DNA of 64,000 nt, from NCBI GenBank assembly GCA_023078685.1, contig JALGAS010000007.1, forward strand, positions 496,001-560,000, written 5' to 3'. Under the pieces are notes generated by a model. That model searched no databases. It had not been told where the DNA came from and saw only the letters and a list, made by a program, of their open reading frames with translations. This document shows positions 1 through 12,154 of this stretch, one piece after another. Source of the stretch: Neopestalotiopsis rosae (taxonomy: Eukaryota > Ascomycota > Sordariomycetes > Amphisphaeriales > Sporocadaceae). Position 1 is the first letter of the stretch. Each line of letters begins with the position of its first letter. Made by a program: the position numbers and the translations under genes.

Positions 1-416
1 TACCTTGCCATAATAAGCCTTGCACACATTTTTGTCATTTACCGGCAGGCCGCCCGACTGGACCTACCTACTACTACTACTTACACCACACTTCTTCCTC
101 TGCCTACTTTTTTTTTTCCGGAGCACCAGTTGGGCCCATTACAGCATTCACCCACCAGCCATCCTTCTTCTAATAATAATTCAAACCATCCCAAGAGATT
201 GTTTGTTTCTTGTTATTATTATTCTTCTTCCTTTCCCAGTCTGGCTCCAAGACATCTTGATTCGATTTGATTGAATTATTATTTGGATTGTTGTCTGTTT
301 GGGTTCATCCATCCATTCAAAGGAAAGCTGCTGTAATAGTTGTTCCTTTTGGGCACCTTCACCCGCCACTACCCAATCCAATCCCCACAGAGCTTAGCTG
401 CTAAAAAAGGTACATA
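1..416. promoter_or_regulatory. 5' leader/promoter of sfp1 (partial)
   Basis: This is gene-free sequence up to the sfp1 start. It is pyrimidine-rich with several C/T and T tracts, as is usual for fungal promoters and leaders. The only longer reading frame opens with TTG rather than ATG and encodes a biased Leu/Ile/Phe string, so I do not call it. No TATA box or transcription start can be assigned. Confidence 0.4.
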
Positions 417-2799
417 ATGAACTGGCTTAGAGGGGGTAGTACCGAGCGCCCGGCCTCCATGTCGTCGTCTGGCTCTGGCTCTGGCTCTGGCTCTGGCTGC
501 CGCACAAGCACAAGCCCCGATACTTCCACTGGCGACTCGAGTTCCGCTGTCGCTCCTACACCTTCTTCTTCACACTCTGTCGATTCGCCTTCTCCCTCAC
601 CACAACCCGCAACTCCCGACGACACGACTGCCTTTCCCACGCGCGGTCATTATTTTGGCGACAGCGCATCCGTCACAACATCATCAAAACCCGTCAACAT
701 CGCCGCGCCCGGTATTCGGTCCTCGGCTAGTGCATCGCCACCCGTCACACGCTACCTGACATCTGACGGGAGGGTCAAAGAAGTCGAGGCCGCCCCCACT
801 TCTGCAGTAGCAAACCAGACTTCGACCTCGTCGTCGACGTTTACGACGACAACACCAGCCTTTACCGCTCCCTTTGACAACTCTGCCAATAACTTCAACC
901 AAGACGTCGACATGACCACTGGTCCAACCCTTGAGCCGGCCTTTGGCCGCAGCCGCCAAGACTCATTCGTCAGTGCTGGCCCAAAGCCCATATCGATGAA
1001 CCCCAATCGCGGCGACCAGCGCGGCCGACGGGAGTCGCTCGCTGGCAGTCTCATGAACGGCATGAGCTGGGGTGGTATTTCCGTGGGAAGTTATATTAGA
1101 GATGAGTAAGTTATACCTTCCTGCCCCTTGCTACTGTGTCTTAAATGCCTTGGTGAATCATGATTTGAGACACGACTGCAAGCGAGTGATTTACAGTATA
1201 GATCACATGCTAATATCTTCAACCAGCTTGGCCATGGCGGGCACATCGCCTTTTGTGGGCGCGCAATCGCCCCACTCGAATTCCTATGTCCCTAAGATGG
1301 AAGCACAGTTCCTCAGCAATTTCTTTTGCTGCGATCAGAAGCTCAAGGATATGCACGAGCTGTTGCGCCACTACGAGACACAGCATGCTGGCGGTGCACC
1401 GCAACGAACCAGTGTCCCGACGGGCCACCGCCTGTCTGTCAGTAGACCCTCCATCTCGAACGGCAGTGGCCGACGAGATTCGCATGGCTTCAACTCGCAG
1501 AACTTTGGATTCGGTCAGCAAAATCGTGGCAGCACCAGCAACCCAGGTGGTTTCGGCTTCGGAGGAATGCAAATGGGCCGACAGCCGTCTGCGCTCGGCT
1601 CGGTGTCAAAGTCGTCTGGCTTGGTCGATATCAGTGACGAGATGGATGCCGTAGGAGATATGGAGATGGACGATGCCATCGGTCCCTTGGAGCTTGACGA
1701 CCCCAGCCAACGTACGATTCAGCAGACACGGCAGATGTTTGGCCAGCAGCAACGGCCCCAGTTGTCTCTCAACCTCAACGGCACCAACATGGCGCAACAG
1801 GGTCTCCGCACGTCTCAGCCGTCTACCCCTGGTGCCAACAACTTTGGTTTCCAGAACAACCCCACTGTCTCGTCGGTGAATACGCCGACGCTCACCACAA
1901 CGCAAACCCAGAATGGCCAGATGGGAACTGACATGAACGGCGTCGATGACTTGTCAGGCCTTGCCAACATGAACCTGGACTTCTCCAACATGGGAAACAA
2001 CCTGAACAGCTTCATTGCAGACCCTGCCAAGAGTCTGTACAGCCCCAACAACGCTGTTGCTCAGCAGCGTCTGCAGCAGCAAATGGCTCAATTTGGCCTG
2101 GATCAGGCTCAATTTGGCGAACAGTTCTCCGACCCACATCAAATTGCCATTCTCCAGCGCGCTTTGGCCGGCAACACGGGCAATCTCGTAATTCCTCCCG
2201 AAGAGGATAAGCCGTTCAAGTGCCCTGTTATTGGCTGTGAGAAGGCATACAAGAACCAGAACGGTCTCAAGTAAGTGATTTCCCGTGTTCAACTTGCCCC
2301 AGCTGTCGGGCGTGCATGCATGACCTGGGAGCCCAAACTTTTTTTACCCGCCCGAGTCTTATCGCTAATCGATAATGCAGATACCACAAGCAGCACGGTC
2401 ACCAGACTCAGCAGCTGCACGAGAACGGAGACGGTACATTCTCCATTGTCAACCCGGAGACATCTCAGCCATTCCCAGGAGAAATGGGCATGGAGAAGGA
2501 GAAGCCTCACAAGTGCGAATACTGCAACAAGCGCTACAAGAACCTCAACGGCCTCAAATACGTAAGTGTGCTGTTCACCCCGTACTACAATGACTCGAAT
2601 ACTTACACATTTCAAATAGCACAAGCAACACTCTCCTGCTTGCGAAGCTGCTGCTAATATCGCTGCCATGCGGGCAGGCTGGGCTGCCAACGCCGCTAGC
2701 CAGGCCAACATTAATATGGCAAGCCTGTCCAATATGTCTCTCGGTGGCGGACTGTCCATGCACGGTCTTCCGGGTATCGGCGAGGAAATGCAAATGTAA
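417..2799 (+). CDS. sfp1: Sfp1-type C2H2 zinc-finger transcription factor
   Basis: Nuclear regulator of the Sfp1 family, which in yeast links nutrient/TOR signals to ribosomal-protein and ribosome-biogenesis genes and to cell size. Exons are 417-1105, 1227-2270, 2381-2561 and 2620-2799, giving 697 residues; all three introns are GT-AG and keep frame. There are three finger regions. The first is atypical, starting with a Cys-Cys pair (residues 264-265) and ending with His278 and His283. The second is C-X4-C at 562/567 with histidines from 580. The third is C-X2-C at 623/626 with His639/642, and intron 3 splits it just before its first His. Fingers two and three share the motif KNxNGLKYHKQH, a hallmark of this family. 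Between the first finger and the pair lies a long Asn/Gln/Gly-rich region with an acidic patch. The N-terminus is Ser/Thr/Pro-rich and starts with a Ser-Gly repeat. A second Met at codon 15 is a possible alternative start. Confidence 0.9.
468..497 (+). repeat. (TCTGGC)5 coding microsatellite in sfp1
   Basis: Five perfect hexamers encode a Ser-Gly run near the N-terminus of the Sfp1-like protein. The unit is a multiple of three, so length changes would keep frame. Confidence 0.9.
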
Positions 2800-5700
2800 A
2801 AACAGTACCTGTTCTTTCTTTTTGCATATGACCTCGCTGTTCGCCATGTTTCGTACTTGGCGGTACGGTCTCTTGGACAACAAAACAATCTATCCGTCAC
2901 GTTCAACCATTTACGATGCACAGACGACTCATCTCAACCATCAGGGACTCCCGACCGGCATAGATACATGGCAACACTGCACATAGAGACTGGGTTCTGC
3001 CGGCGGTTGCTTCCACTGATATGCGCCAATGATTTAAGAAGCGGTTCGGAAAAGTTGTTTTCTTTTTTCTGCATCGACCGGCGTTGTTTATTTTTTTTTT
3101 TATTAGTTCTGTTTCCTTCAAGGCTTATGCGGCACACATATACCCCGATAGACTTTCTACCGTATTCAAAATCAGCATCTTGTTCTTCGCGCAACTTGAC
3201 GCAGAGGAAGAACAACGCGCAGGGTTTGGAAAACTCAGGATCGGAAATATTGGAAGCGGCAGTTCTTGTAGAGGCTGTTGTTGCAGTTCCGTGAACGAAT
3301 GGTTTTCCATACTGGCACATGGACGAGAGCATCGAAAGGCTGTTTCAGATGCCTCCAACAAGGCGATATTTCTGTTCACATAGCGCGCTTACACTACTGG
3401 CGGTTTCGGCCTGGTATTGGTCTATAGTTGTGGTAGACACATCGGTTTCTTGCATTCATCAATCCCGTCTTGTACATTTCCTCGTGTTATGCTTTTCTAT
3501 TTGCGTCTATTGCTCACGTGCTGTATTGGATGATGGAGACTGAAATGGTCTTTCAAGATACTTCTTTGACAATACAGCAGGGCCAGACGAGGAGGCTACT
3601 TTGATTTTTCTTTTCATAAGCACACAACGATCGAGAAAATTGGTGAAAAGGGGTTTGTTGCTTGGCGTTCAGAAAGGTTCAAAAGGGAAAAATGACGTTC
3701 CGCTCCATTTGCGAATACCGTATACCCAGTATACGTATCTAGGTAGACAATAGTTCTCAATTCTATTCTCATTCTATTACACGGTAGCAGCAGCAGCAGC
3801 AGCAGCAGCATCACGATCAGGTCATCATGTGTCTATCTAGGAGTATGATCTTGCATTCGGCCGATGCGCAACAGGGCTGTGATTGACACGACAAAATCAC
3901 ATCATTACGAGCAACCTCATTGTGTCGCTTATTCCTCGTTCAAACTTGAGCCATCCATCTGGTCCGTGGGATCGAGATGCCCATGGACCCGACTCCATTC
4001 ACAAGCAGCACGGCCAATTGCAGCATATCGCGATACCCGTGTCTGCTGTGAGACGTTGCCCGGGCCCGCGATATCCGCAACTGATGGACGTTTGGGGCCC
4101 AGACTCCGGGCCTTGGATGGGTCATAGCACCGAGCCGAGCCAAACCCCCCAGTCCCGACATGGCGATTACATACACCAGACCTACGTGGTGCGGTTGGCA
4201 CCTGCACATCATATCATCAGCCTTGTCCCACGATAAACTTATCCTTGATAATACCATATGTATGTCACTAATAGCCGATGCACCACACTGACGTAGACGG
4301 GACCCAACGACCTTTCGTTGACCCATGCTATACCTAACCTAACCCACCTCTTGATACACGACCCGAGGAGGCCGGGGCCACCACTTCATGGACCAGCTTC
4401 CCACGTGTTATTGTCTCGTCGGCATGCCTCCGACGTGCCTGTCCTTTTGTGTTCCCTTGCTTCCCCAGATCAACGGCCAGACTGCACCACGTATGCCGTA
4501 TGCCGGCTTTCAAGCAATGGCAACCATGCAACTCCTCCTCCCATCGACACATTGTCGGAATGGCCATTCCATTAGCTTCCCATCTGCTGCCGGCCCCCGC
4601 CCAACACTCTCCTCTCCTCCCACTACTCTACTTCTCCCTCTCTCTCCCTCTATCTCGTTTCGTGTTTATGATTCATTGGCGGAACCACGGAGTCTCCGTA
4701 TCAACGTTGTCGACGTCATAACAACTGGCGCGAGAGCCTGGGCATTTTCATGATTTTAAGCAAAACGCGGAGAGCGGGAACTTACCTTACCTTACACTAG
4801 GCGGCCCCGTCTCGTCTCCCCTCCCATCCCCCTCCCTTCCCATATCCTGCACTCAGCTCTCTCGTGTCTACCTAGTATCTGATAAATCTTACTCCAAGTT
4901 CACTACACAAGGCCCCTTGTCAATGGGGCTTTCTTGGACTAACTGTAGGCGAGCCATGGCCAATTGTCGATCGACAAATACTCAGTTGTGATTGCACCGG
5001 ATATCGTTCAAGTAGACAAAGATAGCATCAGTGCTGATCCAAAGAAAACGACTCATGGAGCTGCAGCTTTGACAGGCAAAAGACAAATGTTCCATCGCCT
5101 AGGAAACGTATAACGTCATGGATCAACCTCCGGCCCCGGCTTCCCCCCCTTCGCTCCATAGCTTCCTTAAGGCTACAACAAGCCAGAAAAGCCTACCAAC
5201 TCAAGCAGAAAGGAAACATACGCCGGATTCCGGGACTTGGCCTTGTTCACTAGCCTTGTAAGCGCAGAAGCCGGCCGGGCTATGTTAGCAAGGTAGTAGT
5301 AGTAGTAGTCGTGGTAGTGAATGATAGGCTCTCAATTAAAGGCCAATATTTTAACGATGGGATGTTGTTATTCGCGCTACCCGTTCCCTAGATGACCAAA
5401 GGAGTTCATATCCCGAAGGAAATTGAAACAACAAAGAACAGTAGTGTGGGCATGGGGGACTTCTACAGTACTCGCAATTCCCGGGCACTTTCCTCTTTCC
5501 ATGTAGGGCGGAAAAACGTGCCAAGGAAAACCTTGTTTCTGGATATGCCAGTTCCGCGGGCAGGCAAAGGAAGGAGATTTTGATTCAGTTGTCTTACATT
5601 TTTCATTAGGATATTTATATTCTTCCCGGACTGTGTCCAATTGACCATTCGCTAACAGCAATCGCTGCATTCACTGCGAAACTCTGCATATTCCAGGCAA

Positions 5701-7363
5701 GACTATCACAAGTGTCAAAGTTTCCCCCAATTGACAAAACAAACGTTTCCTGTACCCTTTTTTGCCTTTTAATTCACATGCCTGAGCGTCGTCCCCAGAA
5801 GCTAGGCTCAAGCCAGTCCGATTACCCAGCAGCTCCCCATTGAGTCTGGGCAATTCCCGGGAGCTAAAACCCAGTAGCGGAAGTTCGTAATATGTAGAGA
5901 CACACGAGCGTACTTCGTACGCTTTGCTGTCCTTTCTTCTCTGTGGTCCATTTTCCCCTTTGCCGAAATGGCCAGCCGGGGCGGAAAGTGAAGGAGGGAA
6001 ACGGAAAAGTAGATACCATGTACATTTCCTGGGGGTATCCGGAAAGAGGTCTGGCTCTACCAAAGGACAATCTCAATGTTACAAAGCACTCTTCGCGTGT
6101 ACCTTGTCGTTCCAAAACTCGGCCTGGCCCAACCATTTCTGGGTTGAGTCCTTACTATGATCCCAACAGTACGATAAACAGTCCCTTCCAGAGACAGCGT
6201 AGCAAGGAAAGTCCAAAGTTCCCAATGCCAAGTTTCCGCCCGAGCCATTGTGATAAATCGATTTTCCGTTTCCCTTTTCCCTTTCTCCCTCTTTGTTGTC
6301 GTCAGTTTCCCCCTCCCCTCCCTCTCTCTCTTTCTCCCGCTCCACTCCTCCCGGAACTCTAAAATAGTCCTCGTTGGTGTCTCGCGGAAAGTGGAGTGTT
6401 TTCAGCTTTCTTTTTTGAACTGGGAGCCTGAACTAGGTTAGTTACCACTAGAAATAACTAATAAATCGGCACCGCGCCGCTACTATCGTAATGTCAAAGT
6501 GCCTTGCCAGGCCCTGCCCTGCCAAACCTGCTGCCCCCCATTCCTCTTGTGTATTTTCCCCGAGTATCGATGACGTTTCCCCCCCAAGAAATGATCTCTA
6601 CCACAAATCCCGATCAGAGGAGCCTAGGGAGTTATCTCGACTGGGGTTTGGATAAGAGGAGAGAAATACAGATTAGGGACAAAGAGGGATCTCGGGGCGG
6701 AAAGACGACATCTTGGCACAATCAACCCGTACCCATTTTCCAAGTCATGTCACTGCATTGGCAAAGCATAACCCGAGTCAAAACATGGGGCTTATCTCGT
6801 TGCAATCGCAGTTATCGCATATCGTTTCGTCTGGCATTGGTAGACACACATGCCGGCTACTTCCAGCATATTCTAGTTACCTTCGCGGACTGTCTTGTTG
6901 CCATGGAACTCTATTTTCATGTCTAATATGTTTTTCATGCCTCGGACCGTCTGTGGATTCTACGCAGCGAGAACTCCACTTGCCATGGATATGGACCTCG
7001 GCCGTGTCCCTCGTAGACGCCTGATACATGCAAGAGAATAACTGAGCCCGCCGCGTAATGCATAGTTCTAGCCAATTGTGAAGGGAGCATTGCCAGTAAA
7101 TATACGACGATGCTGTAATCATTGCCATCTGGTGTGTAATTGTACATTGTTTGCCTCGACGCCTTGCAAATGAAACTCTAAAGGTGCAAGCAAAATATCT
7201 CCATGTCCTGATCAAGGCAGTCTCTATAGCAGTATTCTTTTCGTGACTCGTCATGTCGTACAATTCCTGACTGACGAGGAAGATTCATGTGCGTTGTATT
7301 CGTTGCCGGTTCTTGTCGGGTAAGAACATCAAGTGGTTATCGAATGTGGAATGCATAGTCCCT
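2800..7363. other. Gene-free region between sfp1 and the ral2-like gene
   Basis: These 4.56 kb lie between two converging genes and so hold their 3' ends. I see no reading frame with codon structure, splice pattern or family resemblance. The listed-length frames mostly open with non-ATG codons or overlap each other on both strands. Visible elements are an AGC trinucleotide run (3786-3810), a CT-rich stretch (about 4590-4670), a GTA/GTC trinucleotide run (about 5294-5316) and another CT-rich stretch (about 6265-6350). A long non-coding RNA or a small multi-exon gene cannot be excluded by reading alone. Confidence 0.5.
3786..3810 (+). repeat. (AGC)8 trinucleotide microsatellite
   Basis: Eight AGC units plus one base, in non-coding sequence about 1 kb downstream of the sfp1 stop codon. 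Confidence 0.9.
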
Positions 7364-9707
7364 TTACGCAAGGTCCATACCCTCCGAATCATCGATATCA
7401 GAGGGTAAAGCCTGAGTTCGATCACTGCTGACGCTGTCCTTGCGCGACATGCAACTGTCGTAGCGCCCGTGAACACCGTCGACATACTCGACTTCCTCAC
7501 CACCAATGACGCGACCCTCCATGTCGATTTCTTGAGAAAGTTCGACCAGTGCCGTGCGTGGGAGCTTCAGGAATCCGGGTGTACGGACGATTCGACCCCA
7601 GTTGGTTAAGCAGAATGCTGCAGCGCGTTTCCTGAGCCATTCCTCATTAGCCAAGCCGGCACAGTACCAAATGATGCAGGCGTGAACAACGTCAAGCTCC
7701 TTGGAGAGCCTGTTGACGCAGAGCAGGCGCAGATGCGGGATGTTGTAGATATTAGACATGACCAATAAACCAGCCACGTCTGCGAGCTCCGTCACTCCAT
7801 CATCGGCATGTATACTGTCAGTATACAAGTATCGAAGAAAGGCTACTACAACGCTGTAGGGTTCGGGGATGTGCATCTTCTTTGTATGAAACTCAGCCAT
7901 CTGAGCATTGTAAAGCCTCGCAAAGTGCGGCCAGCGGGCCTGGAGTATTAATTTGTGAACATGAATAGGGGGAGATGTTGGCGCATCCGGGGCAAGCCAG
8001 TTTTGCTCAGTTTCCCCAGCACGAATGTGACCTGAGCTCATCATATCATCGTCTTCATACTCGCCGGCCAGAGCAGTGATGACAAAGTCCGTGCCGCTGC
8101 CGGATTCAGGAGGTTGATTGAATAGTCGTAGCAAATCATGTCCGAGGCCTTTGGATGGCTGCTGGACAACTCGATGTGATGAGGGTCTCGACGACATTTC
8201 TGGCCGAGGCTCGGTCACATTGCTTCCCAAGAAGCCATAACGCCGCAGATCGATTTCAACAATGTCACTCAGAAACTCCTCCAAACCACTGGGGCCCATC
8301 TCCCCCGACGTCTCGGGGCAGCCAAGTAGCCAGGCTTTCGTGCCATCTCCGTTCATGGTACAATAATGCCAACGGTAGCCTGGCCGGAAAATCTCACGGC
8401 CCTCGGCCAGTTTCTGCCAACGTAGACTACCAAGGTCTAGCGCCGATAACGAACAGTCTTTCGAAGTGATTGTCGCTGCAGGCGTGACGAAATCCAGGAG
8501 CGTTCCAGAGGAATACAGATGATAGTGAACGCCAGAGCCTTGAGATGGGACACTCGGTCCAGACACAAACTTGAGGTCCGATATGGCGCCCGGTGCCATG
8601 GGCGCATATGATTTCAACTGGAATGAGGGTGTGCTCACTTGCGCGGTCCGGGAGTTAGCTGCGTAACCCGAGGCGCCAATCACTCCGGTGCCGCCCATCG
8701 AGTATGGTTGACGAGGCGAGCCAGTGGCCCTCCCCATGGGCGTATGACGGTCCGAGGAGCCGACTTGTGGAGGAGTATCAAAAGCTGGGCTGCCCTTTAG
8801 GTCGAGCCACCACAGATCACCAATCTTGTCCATGTCCTCAGACAAGCCACCAAAAACCCATACCCGATCATTCCAGATATGAGCCGAGTGGTCAAATCGG
8901 CCAACAAAGCGCCAAGATCTCGACCAGGTAAAAGTTTTGAGATCCAAATAGCAAATATCGTCGAGGACGTAGTTATCATTTCCTGTAATGCCTCCTACAA
9001 TAAAGAGCTTGTCTTCGTGTAGCACAGCAGCGTGACGGGCTCGACCTTTGGGGACTGGCCCGGCGACCTGAGGCTGTGTCCAATGAGCCGTCTTGAGGTC
9101 AAAGATGATGAGGTCGGATAGATAAGTGCGATGCTCGTTTTCACCGCCAAATACTAATAATTTGTCACCCTGGTAAAGCGTGGCAGTATGTCCTGGGAAC
9201 CTCGGTCAGCAGCAGCTCTCATTTCAAGAGCCAAGGAAACAAAGACATACCCATTCTGACCCCTGGGATATCTCCATAGTTATCTACCAAGCTCCACTGA
9301 TGACTGGAAAGATCCAGGCGCAAGACATGGTTGTAAACTTCATCCGTGTACTGATCAAACCCTCCGAAAGCGTATATGGAATTATTGCTGCAGTACGTGA
9401 CCGAAGCATTCACCAAGCACGCTGGCCGTTGACCTAACGTCCTGATGACCTTGGGGCGATAGTTTCCATCGATTATTGGTCTGTTCTTGAGAGGGGAATT
9501 AGGCATGACAAAAGTGTTGCTCGAGGAGTTGGCCGAGAGCGGCGTGGTCGTATGGGAAGCCATGGGCGTATACGATGCAGCTGGTGCTGATGGTACGGGG
9601 GGTGGCAGAGCCTGCGGTGGAAGAAGCGTGATGGAAGACGAGGTGCCAGCTGGGCCGCCAAAGAGTGAAGGTAGACTGTCAGCGCCTGGCGTTGACGACT
9701 GCGCCAT
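7364..9707 (-). CDS. ral2: Kelch-repeat and BTB-domain protein, Ral2-like
   Basis: Probable homologue of fission yeast Ral2, a Kelch protein needed for Ras activation in mating and cell shape. Exons are 9707-9251 and 9192-7364, with one 58-base GT-AG intron splitting a Gly codon inside a Kelch blade; the product is 761 residues. The frame extends to an upstream GTG, but the first ATG is at 9707. A low-complexity Pro/Ser N-terminus of about 75 residues comes first. At least four Kelch motifs follow, recognisable by paired glycines after hydrophobic runs (AFGGFD, VFGGEN, IVGGIT, VFGGLS) with the later Trp. The C-terminal third has a BTB/POZ-like segment (IHVHKLIL, then FLRYLYTDSIH) and a BACK-like helical region. 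A long Ser/Pro linker separates the halves. The gene is divergent from cdc20, with 852 bases between start codons. The Kelch/BTB assignment is firm; the Ral2 orthology rests on architecture. Confidence 0.75.
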
Positions 9708-10559
9708 CACGGTCACACTTGTCGTTTCGTCGTTTGTCTGACTGGGATGTACAGGCAGCAGCGAACGTTAGATGGTCATGTCAAGTCAAGCCGGGGACCC
9801 TGAATCAACGATGGCGACTATTGCTCAGGTGGGCAACGTGTTGGTCGTCGGGTACTATCGCAAACAAATTCGGGAGCCTCGAGGCCTTTCGAGGGAACAC
9901 AAACACCACACGATATGTGATGCCTAATGACGATGTGGGGTGGTGTGCAACGCGCGCAAATAAGGGACGTCGTGTATGATATGCACGCTAGGTGTGGTCT
10001 GAGACGTGGAGTCCTCTGTAATAGTAGTAGCAAGTGAGTCGTTCGTTGCTTCGTGGTTTGGTTTTCGGTCGTCAGACGTCCCACAGCGGAAAGCCGATAG
10101 CGCACGATCGGGGTGTTGAGCGGGTTGGCGTCTGGCGTTTGCGACTGCAAGGGACGGGAATCCACTGTTGCGTTGCGTCGGGTTGGTTGCGGTCGGGGGC
10201 GAAGAGGGAGCACGAAACGCTACGGTATGTCCGACTAGCACCTTAAAAGCCGCTGTAAATTTCATTTTTCAGCTCGGCGGCGCACTGACCGGTGGCTGCG
10301 CTCAGCCCGGGCAGCAGGCGGCGCATTTGCTGGCCGCCGCTTGCAGGTGTCCAGGTAACCAGCAACTGGTTGCCCCGTGAGACCAATTTGGCGGCGCCCC
10401 ACAGAAAGTCAACAATAAAGTCCCTAGATGAAGCTCCAATTCCTGCATTTGCAACTTTCCCTTCCTACAGATGAAGCACCAACTCCTGTATTCGCAACTT
10501 TCTCTTTCTACTTCACCACAGAAAGTCACTCACACAGATACAAAAGACTTCTAGACAAC
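9708..10559. promoter_or_regulatory. Shared divergent promoter of ral2-like gene and cdc20
   Basis: 852 bases separate the two start codons, so both promoters must lie here. The cdc20 side ends in a 43-base imperfect tandem duplication (10426-10511). No convincing additional gene is present. Confidence 0.6.
10426..10511 (+). repeat. 43-base imperfect tandem duplication upstream of cdc20
   Basis: Units 10426-10468 and 10469-10511 match at 37 of 43 positions, each starting AGATGAAGC and ending TTCNTTCCTAC or its variant. The flanks also repeat the 11-mer ACAGAAAGTCA, near 10400 and near 10519, so the original duplication may have been longer. Each unit carries an in-frame ATG that reads openly into cdc20; see findings. 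Confidence 0.85.
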
Positions 10560-12154
10560 ATGATTTCGCCTTCGCCCCGCAAGGCAGCCGACGTTGGTGT
10601 GTCGGCCTTTGCCCTCGTGGGCACAGGCCGCACTCGGGAGCCTTCCACCAAGAAGGGCGCGGCTAAGGTCAAAAGCAGCAAGACGAACTTATCATATGCT
10701 GCTGACCGGTTCATTGCGAACCGCAGCAACAGCTCCGCCATTGCTAATGTAGGCTCTGGAAAGCTTGACGTTCAGGAGAAGCAGCGACCCAAGACTAGCA
10801 CAACCGAGAGTTCTACCGCCCTCTCTTCTGCTGCAGATGATGCCCTTGCTGCCCTGGAGAGCTTGAACATCAACGATGAGGATGATGATGATGCCACCAC
10901 ATACTCAAGGCCATCACCCAAGAGCGTCGCCTACCAAGACTCCCTGGCTAGCGCATGTGGTGTCAACCTGAACACGCGCATTCTTCAGTTCAAGCCTGCT
11001 CCTCCAGAGTCCTCGAAGCCCATCGATCTCCGACAGCAATTTAATCGACCTCTCAGAAACGCTGCCAGCTCGGCCCAGTTCCGTCGCCGCGTTGCCACTG
11101 CCCCTGAGCGTGTGCTAGATGCCCCTGGCTTGATCGATGACTACTACCTGAATCTGCTCGATTGGAGCTCCGAAAACCAGGTCGCCATTGGCCTTGAGCG
11201 CACCGTCTATGTCTGGTCTGCCGACGAGGGTAGCGTTAACCAGCTGCTGGAGACCTCCCCAGACACCTATGTCAGTAGTGTCAAGTGGTCTGGAGACGGC
11301 GCGTACGTCAGTGTTGGTCTCGGAACAGGTGAAGTCCAGATCTGGGATGTTGCCGAGGGCCAGAAGATTCGCAGCATGTTTGGCCACGATACCCGTGTCG
11401 GCGTCATGGGCTGGAACAAGCACACCCTTTCTACCGGTGCCCGAAGCGGCCTCGTCTACAACCACGATGTTCGTATTGCCGAGCACAAGGTTGCCGAGCT
11501 CGTGTCTCACACTTCCGAGGTCTGTGGTCTCGAGTGGCGGGCTGACGGCGCCCAGCTTGCTACTGGTGGAAACGACAACTTGGTCTCCATCTGGGATGCT
11601 CGCTCCTTGGCTGTTCCCAAGTTCACCAAGACCAACCACAAGGCTGCCGTCAAGGCTCTTGCCTGGTGCCCGTGGAACGCCAATCTTCTGGCTACTGGCG
11701 GTGGTTCCTATGACCGTCACATCCACTTCTGGAATACCACCTCCGGTGCCCGTGTCAACAGCATTGATACTGGATCCCAGGTCACTAGCTTGCGTTGGAG
11801 CACAACATACAAGGAGATTATCAGCTCGAGCGGCTTCCCCGACAACTCCTTGAGCATCTGGAGCTACCCTACTCTGGTTCGCAACGTCGAGATCCCTGCC
11901 CACGAGAGCCGCGTTCTTCACAGCTGCCTCAGCCCCGATGGTCAGATGCTGGCTACTGCTGGTAAGTATCTCTACATACACTATCTCACCCAATGCATGA
12001 AGAGCAAGAAGCTAATTTTTATAATAATGTAGCTGCCGACGAGAGTCTGAAATTCTGGAAGGTCTTTGAGAAAAAGGCTGGTGCTTCGGCTGGTGTCGGT
12101 TCAAGTGGTTCCTCCAGCAAGGCTCAAATGACCAAGCAAATGACCATTCGATGA
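10560..12154 (+). CDS. cdc20: Cdc20/Slp1-type activator of the anaphase-promoting complex
   Basis: WD40 adaptor that recruits substrates to APC/C at metaphase-anaphase and is the target of the Mad2 spindle checkpoint. Exons are 10560-11961 and 12033-12154 with one 71-base intron; 507 residues. The C-box region is DRFIANR at residues 49-55. The Mad2-binding motif is RILQFKPAP at 140-148. A seven-bladed propeller runs from about residue 195 to the C-terminus, preceded by the family signature RVLDAPGLIDDYY. The protein ends in Ile-Arg, the IR tail that docks on APC/C subunits. I see no KEN box. I chose ATG 10560 because upstream in-frame ATGs (the first at 10428) add only a Leu/Phe/Thr-rich extension from the duplicated leader. 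Cdc20 rather than Cdh1 is indicated by the Mad2-binding motif. The oddity is Ala where the C-box normally has Pro. Confidence 0.92.

Noticed and set aside
4325..4346. CCTAACCTAACCC resembling telomere repeat
   Set aside because: Only about two imperfect units, far from any chromosome end signal; more likely chance.
9708..9716. Three-codon upstream extension of the ral2-like gene
   Set aside because: The extension begins with GTG; the first ATG is at 9707 and gives a normal start.
11115..11993. 292-codon minus-strand frame opposite cdc20
   Set aside because: Antisense shadow of the WD40 repeats; the plus-strand protein has all Cdc20 motifs.
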